Positions 1-12,194 of a DNA stretch of 64,000 nucleotides are shown piece by piece. Positions within the stretch are counted from its first letter, which is position 1, and each line of letters opens with the position of its first letter. Origin of the DNA: Paraspadella gotoi (taxonomy: Eukaryota; Chaetognatha); NCBI GenBank assembly GCA_051294375.1, contig CM119264.1, forward strand, positions 29,949,693 through 30,013,692, written 5' to 3'. Below the pieces are notes generated by a model. That model was not told the DNA's origin and did no database searches. It worked only from the letters and a program-made list of their open reading frames with translations. The position numbers and the translations under genes are program-made.

Positions 1-2094
1 ATTTTAGTTTTAATATTTACCAAAAAAATATTTTTTAATTCCTGAACCTGAATCCTAAACCCAAAACTTAAACCATTAATTTATTATACTACCCTCTAAC
101 CATAAACCTTAATCTCTAACCTATTTCCCAAACCCTAATCACTAACCTCATCTCTAACCCTAATCCTTAAGCTAATCCTTAACCCTCTCCTCCATCTTAA
201 TTTTTAACCCCAAAAAATTAACCTATTTCCAAATATAAGATGAAACGTAGCGTTCTGAGAAAATAAGGCCGACCTGGCTCCGTCAGAAAAATCTACAATA
301 TAACCAGTTACGCATCGCATCAATGATAATTGATAATCATTTGTAATAAGCATTACCAGGTGGCTGAGGACCATCAGGTGCCGAGATTGATCCTCAATGG
401 TACCTACCCAGCGGGAAACGTGAGGACGGCCGTAAACCGCAGTGAGGGCCTGGAAAACCCTTCAAGCCTGGTTCCAAGCCCAGGACCCGTTTCCTTGCTG
501 ATTGAGGGGGTTAAAGGAGTTGCGCATAGCACTCTTTAGCCCACTTAGCGTCTTTCCCACAGCTCCCTCTGTTAAAGTTAAAGGATAAACTCGAGGTCAG
601 CAACTCGACCATCGCATTTCGCTATTCGCGATTCCTCTTCCCATCTATTTTCGTTTTTCTTTTTACGAGATTCCGTTTCCAACGAAAATTGGAAGATTCG
701 CTTTTTGACCGGAAGAAGATGGTGAGCGCTGGGGTGATGCATAGGGTGGTGACTGGGGTGATGGATGGGGTGGAGGCTGGGGTAATGGATGGGGTGNNNN
801 NNNNNNNNNNNNNNNNNNNNNNNNNNNNNNNNNNNNNNNNNNNNNNNNNNNNNNNNNNNNNNNNNNNNNNNNNNNNNNNNNNNNNNNNNNNNNNNNNNNN
901 NNNNNNNNNNNNNNNNNNNNNNNNNNNNNNNNNNNNNNNNNNNNNNNNNNNNNNNNNNNNNNNNNNNNNNNNNNNNNNNNNNNNNNNNNNNNNNNNNNNN
1001 NNNNNNNNNNNNNNNNNNNNNNNNNNNNNNNNNNNNNNNNNNNNNNNNNNNNNNNNNNNNNNNNNNNNNNNNNNNNNNNNNNNNNNNNNNNNNNNNNNNN
1101 NNNNNNNNNNNNNNAGGCTGGGGTAATGGATGGGGTGGAGGCTGGGTTAGAGGCTGGTGATGGCAGAGGAAATTCCCGTTGAGCAGCAGTGAAGGCAAAG
1201 GCTAAAATTTGTGAAGTGCTGAAGAGGAGAAGTTAACACTAAAAGAAGAATCTTATAACCGTGTAAGAATGTCAGGCATTCTGGCTGTCAATTTGTCAGG
1301 CTGTCAGACGCTTAGTAAGGCAGTCCTTCGGCAACGACAGAAAAATCCAAAAAGTTTTTTTTAAAAAATGGGCTGTGATCAAATTAAGCTGTTGTCAGTA
1401 AAAACCTGAAACTTTTTTTTAGTAATTAATGAATTAACCGAACAAAGCTGCAGTTCAGACACATGACAGCAAAGAGATTTCAATAAAATAAAGTAGAAAT
1501 TGAAAAAAAAGAATAAAAGCAGAAAGAAAAAGGAAAAGTTAAAAAAAAGAAAGAATTCGTCACCTCGACGAAAGTCAAACGGAGACTCTCTTTATGCCAT
1601 ATTCCTAAATCGCTCTCTCTCTCTCTCTCNNNNNNNNNNNNNNNNNNNNNNNNNNNNNNNNNNNNNNNNNNNNNNNNNNNNNNNNNNNNNNNNNNNNNNN
1701 NNNNNNNNNNNNNNNNNNNNNNNNNNNNNNNNNNNNNNNNNNNNNNNNNNNNNNNNNNNNNNNNNNNNNNNNNNNNNNNNNNNNNNNNNNNNNNNNNNNN
1801 NNNNNNNNNNNNNNNNNNNNNNNNNNNNNNNNNNNNNNNNNNNNNNNNNNNNNNNNNNNNNNNNNNNNNNNNNNNNNNNNNNNNNNNNNNNNNNNNNNNN
1901 NNNNNNNNNNNNNNNNNNNCTTTTCTTATGCTTGCCTCGAACTCCTCTTTATCTTGTCTCGAGCTTGCCTTCGGCTTGTCTTGAGCTTCCCTTCAATTCT
2001 TCTTCACCAGCTGAAATTCAATAGTATTATCTTTATTTAATCATCTTTATCATTTTCCTAAGATTAGTGTGTTGCTAAGTCTCTTTCTTCTACG

Positions 2095-2465
2095 TGAAAA
2101 AAATAATGAGACTAACAAATGACAAGTGATAGACAAATGGCAAATGACTGACAAATGACTTGTCAAATGAAAGAATAATAATTAAAAAATGATAAATGAC
2201 TGACAAAAGATGTACAAATGACTTGAAAAATGGCATATGACTGACGAATGTCTTACAAATGATTGACAAATGACAGACTAATTGCTTACAAATGATAAAT
2301 GGTTGACAAATTACGGACAAATAACTTGACAAATGACTGACAAATAGCTTACTATATGACTAACAATTACCTTAAAAATGAAAAATGGCTTACAAATGAC
2401 TGACAAATGACAAACTGATTACTGAAAATTGATAAATGACTGACGAATAACTTTACAAATGACAC
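2095..2465. repeat. Tandem repeat built on the word TGACAAATGAC
   Basis: About 30 imperfect copies of TGACAAATGAC/TGACTGACAAATG fill this stretch. It is non-coding, and the short open frames across it are repeat translations. Confidence 0.75.
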
Positions 2466-2927
2466 ATGACTTTCCTCACCTCATCTTTATCATTTGGTTT
2501 TGGCGAAGGACGTTGTAACTTTGGCGGCAGAGAGATAAGGAGTGGTGACTGGTGAGTGATGAGTGGTGAGTGGTGCGTGGTGAGACTTTTCTCGTCAGAC
2601 CAATTTTTTAATGCATTTCAAGCTCCTCCCTTTTTTTTTTGTCAAACCTAAAGGGTAAAAAAGTTTTTTTTAAAAATTTAATAATTTCCTATTTGAATTC
2701 GTTTCTTTTGTATAGGGTAAGAATACAATATTTTGCCTTATTCTAGTTTTTCTTTTCGTCCTGTCTGTCCTCTCTTTCTGTTCTTTCTTTCTATCCCCTC
2801 TTTCTATCCCTCCACCGCAAACGTGACGAGCATCTTCCTCATTAGCGAAAGAAGAAAAACTTGGACGACTCAAGTTTTCGACTTTGAAAGACATTTTGAC
2901 CCCGAAAAATGATGGTGAAAGGAGGTC

Positions 2928-3035
2928 GGAGTGATGGGCGATCGGAGTGATGGGCGGTCGGAGTGACGGGCGGTCGGAGTGACGGGCGGTCGGAGTGATA
3001 TGCGGTCGGAGTGACGGGCGGTCGGAGTTCTGGGA
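2928..3035. repeat. About 17-bp minisatellite (GTCGGAGTGACGGGCG)
   Basis: Six or seven near-identical units read GGTCGGAGTGACGGGCG with one- or two-base changes. More diverged units (gatcgg/ggcggt) continue toward 3250, and the N gap at 3262 follows. Confidence 0.8.
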
Positions 3036-3616
3036 GCTTTCAGTGACAGACGGTCGCTGTGACTGGTAGTCAGAGACTCTCAAGTCTCCAGAGTTGGTTT
3101 TATCATAAGTCTGGGTGATGGGCGATCGGGCTGACAGGTAGTTAGAGTGACAGTGACTCTCTAATTCTCTTGTAGTTGATTCGTTAGAGTCATTGGATCT
3201 GGGAGGTTTGAGTGATAGGCGGTTGAGGAGACGAGCGTTGCGGGGTAATGACCGGTCAAGTNNNNNNNNNNNNNNNNNNNNNNNNNNNNNNNNNNNNNNN
3301 NNNNNNNNNNNNNNNNNNNNNNNNNNNNNNNNNNNNNNNNNNNNNNNNNNNNNNNNNNNNNNNNNNNNNNNNNNNNNNNNNNNNNNNNNNNNNNNNNNNN
3401 NNNNNNNNNNNNNNNNNNNNNNNNNNNNNNNNNNNNNNNNNNNNNNNNNNNNNNNNNNNNNNNNNNNNNNNNNNNNNNNNNNNNNNNNNNNNNNNNNNNN
3501 NNNNNNNNGAGGAGGAAGAATAGGAGAAGGAGGATGAAGACGAAGAGGATAGGGGAAAGATTTAAGTGAAGATGGAGACGCATAAAATTTGTTTGGAGGT
3601 CGAACTTTCTCTCTGT

Positions 3617-3710
3617 CGTCGTCGTCGTCGTCGTCGTCGTCGTTTCTATAATAAAAGACGCGAGATTCTTTGGCAAAAATCGTTTAGGATCATAATGCAA
3701 GAGTTTATGA

Positions 3711-3755
<45 letters not shown>

Positions 3756-3778
3756 ATGATGATGATGAAGATGATGAT
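3617..3778. repeat. Trinucleotide repeats (TCG)n and (GAT)n
   Basis: A (TCG) run at 3617-3644 is followed by a long (GAT) run at 3713-3778. A related (CGA) run flanks the next gap at 4097-4130. These are microsatellites, not evidence of an acidic protein. Confidence 0.85.
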
Positions 3779-4489
3779 TTGAAGCAGGTGAATCGAAAAC
3801 TTGATTTTGTGCAGACGAAATTTTTTTTCTCATCTTTCTCTCTCTCNNNNNNNNNNNNNNNNNNNNNNNNNNNNNNNNNNNNNNNNNNNNNNNNNNNNNN
3901 NNNNNNNNNNNNNNNNNNNNNNNNNNNNNNNNNNNNNNNNNNNNNNNNNNNNNNNNNNNNNNNNNNNNNNNNNNNNNNNNNNNNNNNNNNNNNNNNNNNN
4001 NNNNNNNNNNNNNNNNNNNNNNNNNNNNNNNNNNNNNNNNNNNNNNNNNNNNNNNNNNNNNNNNNNNNNNNNNNNNNNNNNNNNNNNNNNNNNNNNACGA
4101 CGACGACGACGACGACGACGAACTCTCTCTTCAGCTCATCGTCTTTACGCCGGTCAATTGGTCGGTCGGTCCATAAAACGGCGTTCTTTTCGTCATCCGT
4201 CGATTTTGCGTTCGAATGACGACGACGACGACGACAACAACAACAACAACGACGGCGAGAATGTCGAAACCTGTGAGTGTAGAGTTCGTCCTTCTCTTTC
4301 TCTATTTCCAAATTGTGAACGGGTAAGTGTTAAAATATTTAAAATGTGAATTTAAACTGTGAAAGGGATAAAGTTGCTTTCGATGCCTTTAATACTGAAT
4401 CGAAGTCGACAAGGAATGCTCATTTTACTTTACGATTTTATTGTACGAGTCTTCATACTACTTCATATTCTTTTTATCTCTTAATGGAT

Positions 4490-5133
4490 AACAACGACAA
4501 CAACAAACAACGCCCCCCTCCCAAATTCCACTTCCCCCCCCCAGAATCGCCTCCTCTTCTCTTCCGCCTCCGGAATCAAAACTTTCGCCGGAAAACCAGC
4601 TTCCGGATTTGACCTCAGAGCGGACGGCGTTTCCGGCAGAGGCTCTGGTCACGATTCCGCTGACGCTAACGCCGGCGGTCGGGCTGGCGGCGGCGGAGAT
4701 GGGCGCGGCGGCGGCGGTGGCGGCGGCGGCGGCGGCGGCGGATGCTGAGTCGGAGGCGGCGGCGGCGACGGCGGCGGAAATGTCCACAGGTGAGGAAGAT
4801 TCTAATTTAAAACTGTTGATCTTGAGAATGAATTTAATTTGATTTAATTTAATAATACTTTCACTTTTTTTAATATACATGTAAACTTAAAATAAGCATT
4901 CAGTTTAGAAAATCCGTTTTTCATGAAGGAAGTCGGCGTAGTTCACTTACTAAATTGTTACAATAGCCAGTCACTAACTGACTGGCGGAACAATTCACCA
5001 ATTACCATCCAACCGCAGAAGAATCTTTGTGTACCAATCACAAACTGGTACCGACACCAATCATTTACTGGCAATTGGACCACGAAAGCTGAAGCAATCA
5101 TCAATTTAATAATTATATCGACTATCGTGGCCG
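4490..5133. repeat. Block A of a diverged duplicated pair (partner 7060-7733)
   Basis: This block and 7060-7733 can be aligned end to end. Shared anchors include CGCCTCCTCTTCTCTTCC, CCGGCGGTCGGGCTGGCGGC, the word GTTTAGA followed by TCCGTTTTT, CTTTGTGTACCA and CTATCGTGGCCG. Where this copy has A-rich words, the partner often has C. This copy ends exactly at the N gap at 5134, which suggests an assembly origin for one of the two. Confidence 0.7.
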
Positions 5134-5639
5134 NNNNNNNNNNNNNNNNNNNNNNNNNNNNNNNNNNNNNNNNNNNNNNNNNNNNNNNNNNNNNNNNNNN
5201 NNNNNNNNNNNNNNNNNNNNNNNNNNNNNNNNNNNNNNNNNNNNNNNNNNNNNNNNNNNNNNNNNNNNNNNNNNNNNNNNNNNNNNNNNNNNNNNNNNNN
5301 NNNNNNNNNNNNNNNNNNNNNNNNNNNNAAATTCTAACTCGCATCTACGTGTCTCTAAATCGGAATTCTTCTTTTTAATAAATTATGACGCGAGGGAAGA
5401 TTTTCAGGGAATAATGGATTACTGCCTCAGGGAAAAAAGAGAAGACCCGCGACGCGCTTCTCCACCGCCGCGCGCTTCCTTTGCCCCCTCGTTTCGGCTC
5501 CTGCCCGCCGTTTCTGACGGACTGCTGCTGCTGCTGCCTGCTGCTGCTGCTGCCTGACCTGCTGCCTGCTTTACTGCTGCTGCTGCCGCTGCTGCTTTGC
5601 CGCCGGTGACCTCGCCCTCAGTGGCTTTTGTGCACGCCC

Positions 5640-6540
5640 GCCCTATTTTTTTCTCACCTCTTTCCTCTCTCTACTCTCTCTCTCTCTCACTCTCTCTCTC
5701 TATCATCCCATCTCTCTCTCTCCATCTCTCTCTCATCTCTCTCACCTCTCTCTGTCTCTCTCCTCTCTTTCTCTCTCTCTCTCTCTCTTCTCTCTCTCCT
5801 CTCCTCTACTCTCTCAGCCGATCTCTTTATCTTCTCTCCTCCCCATCCCTCTCTTCCCTCCGCCTTTCCCATTTCTCGCCTCCTCTCTATTCTCTCCTCA
5901 CTCCCCCTCTTTCCTCTCTCCTCCCCCTCTCCTCTCTCTCTCTCCTACTCTCGATACTCTCTCTCTCTCGCATCTTTCCCTCTCTCTCTCTCTCGGACTC
6001 TCTCTCTCTCTCCCTTTCCTCTAATCTCGTCATCTCATCTCTCTCTCTCCTCTCCCTTCTTACCTGTCTCTCCGTCTTTCATCTCTCCCTCCTCTCTTCT
6101 CTTCTTATTATTCTCTCTAGTTCCTCTCCTCCTCTCTCGCTCTCTCCCTCCTCCTCTCTCTCTCTCTCTCTCTCCTCTTCTACTCTCTCCGTCTCTCTCT
6201 CTCCTCTCCTCCCGTCTCTCTCTCTCTCACGTCTTTCTCTACTCTCCCTCCTCAGCTCTTCCTCTCATCTCTCTCCTCATCTCTCGTCTCTTTCTCTCTC
6301 TCTCCTCTTTCTCTCTCTTCATCTCGTCATCTATCTCTCTCTCGCTCTCTTCTTCCTCTCTCTCTCTCTCCCCCTCCTCTCTCACCGTCCTCTTTCTCTC
6401 CTCTTCATCTCTTCCTCTCGTCTCTCCTCTCTCTCTCTCTCTCTTTATGCTTCTTCTCTCTCATCCTTTCTCTCTCTCATCTTCTCCATCTCTCTTTCTC
6501 TCCTCTCTTCTCTCTCTCTCTCTCTTCTCTCTCATCTTTT
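5640..6540. repeat. 900-bp CT-rich microsatellite block
   Basis: Nearly uninterrupted CTCTCT with scattered C/T variants and almost no A or G on the + strand. It supports very long but meaningless Ser/Leu/Pro open frames in two reading frames. A complementary GA-rich run lies at 8151-8263. Confidence 0.95.
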
Positions 6541-7059
6541 CCCCCTCGCCGACGCTTCACATGGTTTTTTCGCCTCGCGGCTTCGATACGCTCGAGACGC
6601 CGACCGCGCACCGCCGCACGACCGCCGCCACCTCTCTCTCCTTCCGCTCTCGTCTTTCCGCCGGTCCTTGGTCGGATCCGGTCCACTCCCCGGGCGTTCT
6701 TTTCTTTTTCCGTCCTCCGTCGCTTTGGCGTTTCGCCTGCCGCCGCCGCCGCACGACCCCACCCCACCCGACCGGCGCGCCTGTCGCACCCCTGTGCGTG
6801 TCGACCGTTCTCATCTCTTTCTCTTCTTTCCACCTTGTGCCCCGGTCACGTGTTCACCTATTTCACCCTGTGCCTTTACCCCATGTGCCCGGGACTCCCG
6901 TTGCTTTCGCTGCCCTATTCCTCCTGACCTCGCCGTCGCCCCGGCCTGCTCAATTTTTCCTTTCCGATTTTACTTGTACCGCGTCTTCCCCTCCTTCCTT
7001 TTCTTTTTTATCTCTTCACCTGGCTAACCACCCGCCTCCCCACCACCCACGCACCCCTC

Positions 7060-7733
7060 CCACCTTCACCTTCCCCCCCACCCGCCATCGCCTCCTCTTC
7101 TCTTCCCGCCCTCCGGCCTCCACCCTATTCGCCGGCCCAGCGTCCGCTTTGACCTCACCGCGGAGGCGTTTTCCGGCCGAGGCTTTTCTGTCCCGCTTCC
7201 CGCCGCTGCCGCTCCCGCCGGCGGTCGGCTGGCGGCGGCGGCGCATGGGCGCGGCGGCGCGGTGGCGGCGGCGGCGGGCGGCGGCGGCTGCTGCGTCGGC
7301 GCAGGCGGCGGCGCCCGGCGGCGGCCCTGGTTCCACACGGTGCGGCCGATCTCCTTTCACACACACCTGTTGCTCTTGCGCAGCCTTTACATTTGCTTTC
7401 CTTTCCTCTACCTTTCCCTCCCTTTTTTTCACTACCCTGTCACCCTTCCCACTACCGCAACTTCCGTTTAGACACTCCGTTTTTTCCACTGCCGGCACGT
7501 CAGGCTTTTTCGTTCCCTTACTCCCTTGATTACACCACCGTCACCTACCTGACCTGGCGGCCCCTTCCCGCCCATCCCACTCCACCCGCCAGCAGCTTTT
7601 GTGTACCACTCCCCCTGTACCCGCCCATCCTTTCCTGGCACCTTGGGCCAACCGACCAGCTGCCACGCCCTCCTTCCTCCCTTTCTCCTTACTCCTCGCC
7701 TATCGTGGCCGGTCGCGGGGGCACGTGGCAGGA
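7060..7733. repeat. Block B of the duplicated pair, A-poor copy of 4490-5133
   Basis: Aligns with 4490-5133 in the same order and orientation and ends at the same CTATCGTGGCCG words before continuing. Many positions that are A in block A are C or missing here. See findings. Confidence 0.7.
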
Positions 7734-8152
7734 CGGCCGGCCTCACCAGCGCGTGGGGCGCGCACGCCGGCGGGGGGCCAGGGTTGAGGGGGGAGGCCTC
7801 CTATCTCACCTCGCCTCTACCGTGTCTCTCCAACTCGGCGACTTCCTTCCTTTTTCCTCCCTTCTGGACGCCGCGACGGCCGCTTTCGGGACCTACAGGC
7901 TTACTGCCTCCGGGCAACCGAGCCGCCAGATCGAAGACGGGCGCTGCCAGCGTAGAACCTGACGCGCGGCGGCACTCGCGACGCGCCAGGGCGCGCGCGA
8001 GCTAGCCCAGCCAGCGCCCGACGCGCGCGCGCGAGCGAGCGCGAGCGAGACGCGACGCGCGCGAACAGAGAGAGCGAGCAGCAGATAGCAGACGCGGAGC
8101 ACGGTTAAGAAGATAAGAAGTTGCAATAGAGAGTAGAAAGTGTGGTGAAGAG

Positions 8153-8207
<55 letters not shown>

Positions 8208-8622
8208 AGAAAAAGAGAGAGAGAGAGAGAGAAAAGAAGAGAGAAGAGAGAGAGAGAAAGTGAGATGAGGGAGTGTAAAACAAAGCGAGCAACACATACA
8301 TGATTATTTAATACCTTGGATTTCCAAGGAATATAAAATTCCCCACGCCTTTCTCTGAATCTTCGATACCAGATTTCTTCTCTCTCTATCTCTTTATTCT
8401 CCTCTTTTTCTCTTCTTTTTTTTCTCTTCTCTCTCATCTTTGTCACCCCCCCTTCTTCTCTCTTCCTCTCTCTTTCCTCGTCTCATCTCTCTCTTCTCTC
8501 TCTCTCTCTCTGCTGCATCTTTACTCCTCTCCTCCCTCTTCCTCCTCTTCTCGTACTCTCTCTCCTCCTCTTNNNNNNNNNNNNNNNNNNNNNNNNNTCT
8601 CTTTCTCTCTCTCCATTTCCAG

Positions 8623-8904
8623 AAAACCTCGTTGGAAATCTCCCTCTCGCTCCCACTCTTTCAAAAACGCAGAATCTTCACAGTGCGGGCGCAAGAAATT
8701 TCGACGAAAGAGCAACAAATTCGGCGGAAGATGTCGCTGGTGAAAAAAACTCGGGAGAGACGCGACGTGAGATCGGTGAAGCGACGAGGACGAGAGAAAT
8801 TCACAGGAGTGAAGAAATCACTGAAGAAGAGTCTTCTGTGAAAATCAGTAAAGAAAAAAGTAAAGAAATTTTAAAAATCAATGGTGAAGACAAAGAAATC
8901 AAAG

Positions 8905-8936
<32 letters not shown>

Positions 8937-9802
8937 CTTATTCACGCCGTCGTCTTCGACTGCGGATCAACTGGATCACGAGTTCACGTCTTTCAGGTTC
9001 ACATCGCGTAGTCAAAGTTAATTATGTACAAAGTCAAATATATATAACAGTGATAACAAGAATTATTAGTTACGTTTGTACGATCGTATATTTTCTTTCG
9101 TTTCAATTTTGTTAAAATTAATCTTTGTTTTTCATTTCTTGACTTTTTCACCTCAAGAAAAAGAAGGGAAAACCTTTTTTAGTCTTTCCTTAACATGAAT
9201 ATTCTCTTTTCTCTTTTTCTCGTTTCTCTCCTCTCCTCCCTCCCTCCGCTGTTCTCTCCTCTCCTCTCTCTCTCCTCATCCNNNNNNNNNNNNNNNNNNN
9301 NNNNNNNNNNNNNNNNNNNNNNNNNNNNNNNNNNNNNNNNNNNNNNNNNNNNNNNNNNNNNNNNNNNNNNNNNNNNNNNNNNNNNNNNNNNNNNNNNNNN
9401 NNNNNNNNNNNNNNNNNNNNNNNNNNNNNNNNNNNNNNNNNNNNNNNNNNNNNNNNNNNNNNNNNNNNNNNNNNNNNNNNNNNNNNNNNNNNNNNNNNNN
9501 NNNNNNNNNNNNNNNNNNNNNNNNNNNNNNNNNNNNNNNNNNNNNNNNNNNNNNNNNNNNNNNNNNNNNNNNNNNNNNNNNNNNNNNNNNNNNNNNNNNN
9601 NNNNNNNNNNNNNNNNNNNNNNNNNNNNNNNNNNNNNNNNNNNNNNNNNNNNNNNNNNNNNNNNNNNNNNNNNNNNNNNNNNNNNNNNNNNNNNNNNNNN
9701 NNNNNNNNNNNNNNNNNNNNNNNNNNNNNNNNNNNNNNNNNNNNNNNNNNNNNNNNNNNNNNNNNNNNNNNNNNNNNNNNNNNNNNNNNNNNNNNNNNNN
9801 NC

Positions 9803-9833
<31 letters not shown>

Positions 9834-9896
9834 AACATAGATTAAGAAAAACCTGGTTTCTTAGACAGAAAACACGAAATCTCTTTTCTTCCGTGT

Positions 9897-9927
<31 letters not shown>

Positions 9928-12157
9928 CCGCTGCCAGCTGTCAGAGTCGGTGCTGCCGTTTTCCTCCCCGCTGCCAGACACTGTCAGTCTTTATCGCCCT
10001 CTATTTGAAAGTAGCTTCACTCGATGTCGCCTTTTGTCTTAAAACAAACGAACAGACTTTTATTTTATCACAAAGATTGACTGATTCTCTTTTCCGCCTA
10101 ATCCACTTCCGCCGCAGCAACTGCAGCATTAGCCGCTGCAGCCACCTCAGCAGCCGCAGAGAGACTCCGTCGCCGCTGCTCTGCAGTTTCAACACAAAAA
10201 ACCCCGCCGCCCGGGAACCCGATTATAGGTCGCCTCTCTTTCTTCCCTACATTCCCGAAGGCCGCCTTTCCTTTTAAGCCTTTCTTCCTTTTGCTTCGCC
10301 CCCTTGTCCCTTNNNNNNNNNNNNNNNNNNNNNNNNNNNNNNNNNNNNNNNNNNNNNNNNNNNNNNNNNNNNNNNNNNNNNNNNNNNNNNNNNNNNNNNN
10401 NNNNNNNNNNNNNNNNNNNNNNNNNNNNNNNNNNNNNNNNNNNNNNNNNNNNNNNNNNNNNNNNNNNNNNNNNNNNNNNNNNNNNNNNNNNNNNNNNNNN
10501 NNNNNNNNNNNNNNNNNNNNNNNNNNNNNNNNNNNNNNNNNNNNNNTTTGTTTTATCTATTATTTCCTCGTTTGACTTGTTTTATATTAAAGTTTTCTAC
10601 CTTTTCTTCTCCTTTTCCATATCGAGGCTTTCCTCATTTTCCGTTTCTTTATTTTCTCTTTTCCGGTAGATAATTTCCTCTTTTGTTTACTTTCGACTTT
10701 GTCTTTCCTTCCTTTTCTTTCCTCCCTCTTCTTTCCTCCATCTCAGGTGCCACCCAAAGACTCTCTCCTCTTTTCTTTCCTCTCTTTTTTCCTCCCTTTT
10801 CTTTCTTTTCTTTCCTCCATCTCAGGCGCCAGCCAAAGACTCTCTCCTCTTTTCTTTCCTCTTTTTTTTCCTCCCTTTTCTTTCTTTTCTTTCCTCCATC
10901 TCAGGCGCCACCCAAAGACTCTCTCCTTATTTATTTCCTCTCTTTTTCCTCCCTTTTCTTTCCTCCCTTTTCTTTCCTCCATCTCAGGCGCCGCCCAAAG
11001 ACTCTCTCCTCTTTTCTTTCCTCCCTTTTTTTCCTCCCTGTTCTTTCCTCCATCTCAAGTGCCGCCAAAAGACTCTCTCCTCTTTTCTTTCCTCCCTTTT
11101 TTCCTCCCTTTTCATTCCTCCATCTCAAGTGCCGCCTAAAGTCTTTCTCCTCTTTTTTTCTTCCATTTTTTTCATCACTTTTCTCTCTTTTCTTTCCTCC
11201 CTTTTCTTTCCTCCATCTCAGGCGCCGCACAAAGTCTCTTTCCTTATTTCTTTCCTCTCTTTTTTCCTCCCTTTTCTTTCCACCCTTTTCTTTCCTCCAT
11301 CTCAGGCGCCGCCCAAAGTCTCTTTCCTCTTCTCGAAGAAGCGAAGAATTCGATTCCAAGAAGAAAATGGAACGAGACGCTTTTGACTCTGAAGGTAAAA
11401 CCGGAAAGTGGAAAGTAGAAAGTGGAAAGTGGAAAGTGAAAATAATTAAGTGGAAAATAAAATGTTATAAGTATTAAATATAAACTAGAAGGTGGAAAGT
11501 AGAAAGTGGAAATTAGTAAGTGGAAAGTATGATGTAGAAAATATGAAATATAAACTAGAAAGTGGTAAGTAGTGGAAATAGTAAAGTATAAAAAAATTTT
11601 GTTTTAAGGCTTATGTTTTAAGTACTCCTGAAGCAGAGGCAGCAAGAGAAAGCTTCAACGTGATGATGTTCAATAAAGTGCGGGTAAAATTATGAAATAT
11701 GTTTTTTTTAAAGTAAACAAAACTTTACTTTAGGATTATCTATCCTTTTCTATTATTCTTTCCTGGGGACATGGGGACAAAAGATAAAATAACAAAAATC
11801 TTTGTTTTCTTTTCCTTCTTTGGTTATTTGTTTGTCCTCTTAGTTTGTACGACTGTTTTTGGGCAGCAGACGATGTTTTTGGTAGAACAAAATGACTTTT
11901 TTTTTTACTTTTCCTTTCAAAAAAGCTCTTCGGGTCCATCTTTATGTCTCTCTGTCTTTTGTCTCCCTCTCCATCTTTCTTTTTTCTTTTATTCCAGTCT
12001 CCTATTGTCAATTTTCTTAATTGCCTTCATTTCTCTCCCTTATATCGGATTTTCTCTCCTTTATTTTTCTCTGTTTTTACCGATAAATTTGTTCTCAACT
12101 TTTGATAAAAGTTTTTAGCCCGAAAATTTTCAGTATTAGTCTTTCGTCTCGTAGCCA

Positions 12158-12194
<37 letters not shown>

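Larger units (their letters stand above)
1..8622. other. Gap- and repeat-rich region without a supported gene
   Basis: No reading frame here resembles a protein family. The long open frames are translations of N runs or of CT/GA microsatellites. Visible content: C/T-rich degenerate CCCTAA-like sequence at about 60-200, several tandem repeats (listed separately), five N gaps plus a 25-N gap at 8573, GCTGCT-rich sequence near 5520-5600, and GC-rich blocks at 4.5-4.8 and 7.06-7.36 kb that are diverged copies of each other. An Ala-rich open stretch at about 4690-4791 ends at a good donor (ACAG|GTGAGG). It could be a 5' exon of the downstream ENTPD gene, but nothing ties it to that gene. Confidence 0.6.

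Noticed and set aside
578-4311. Open frames crossing N runs near 0.6-4.3 kb
   Set aside because: Most of their length is undetermined sequence and the rest is simple repeat such as poly-Asp, poly-Arg or poly-Thr from trinucleotide runs.
4609-4842. Ala-rich frame as a first ENTPD exon with a signal anchor
   Set aside because: No ATG at the frame start, (GCG)n driven, duplicated at 7.3 kb. Only the good donor at 4792 speaks for it.
5597-7529. Very long + strand open frames (476 and 633 codons), Ser/Leu/Pro-rich
   Set aside because: They translate a CT microsatellite and a GC-rich duplicated block in two frames at once, with no domain and no codon-level conservation.
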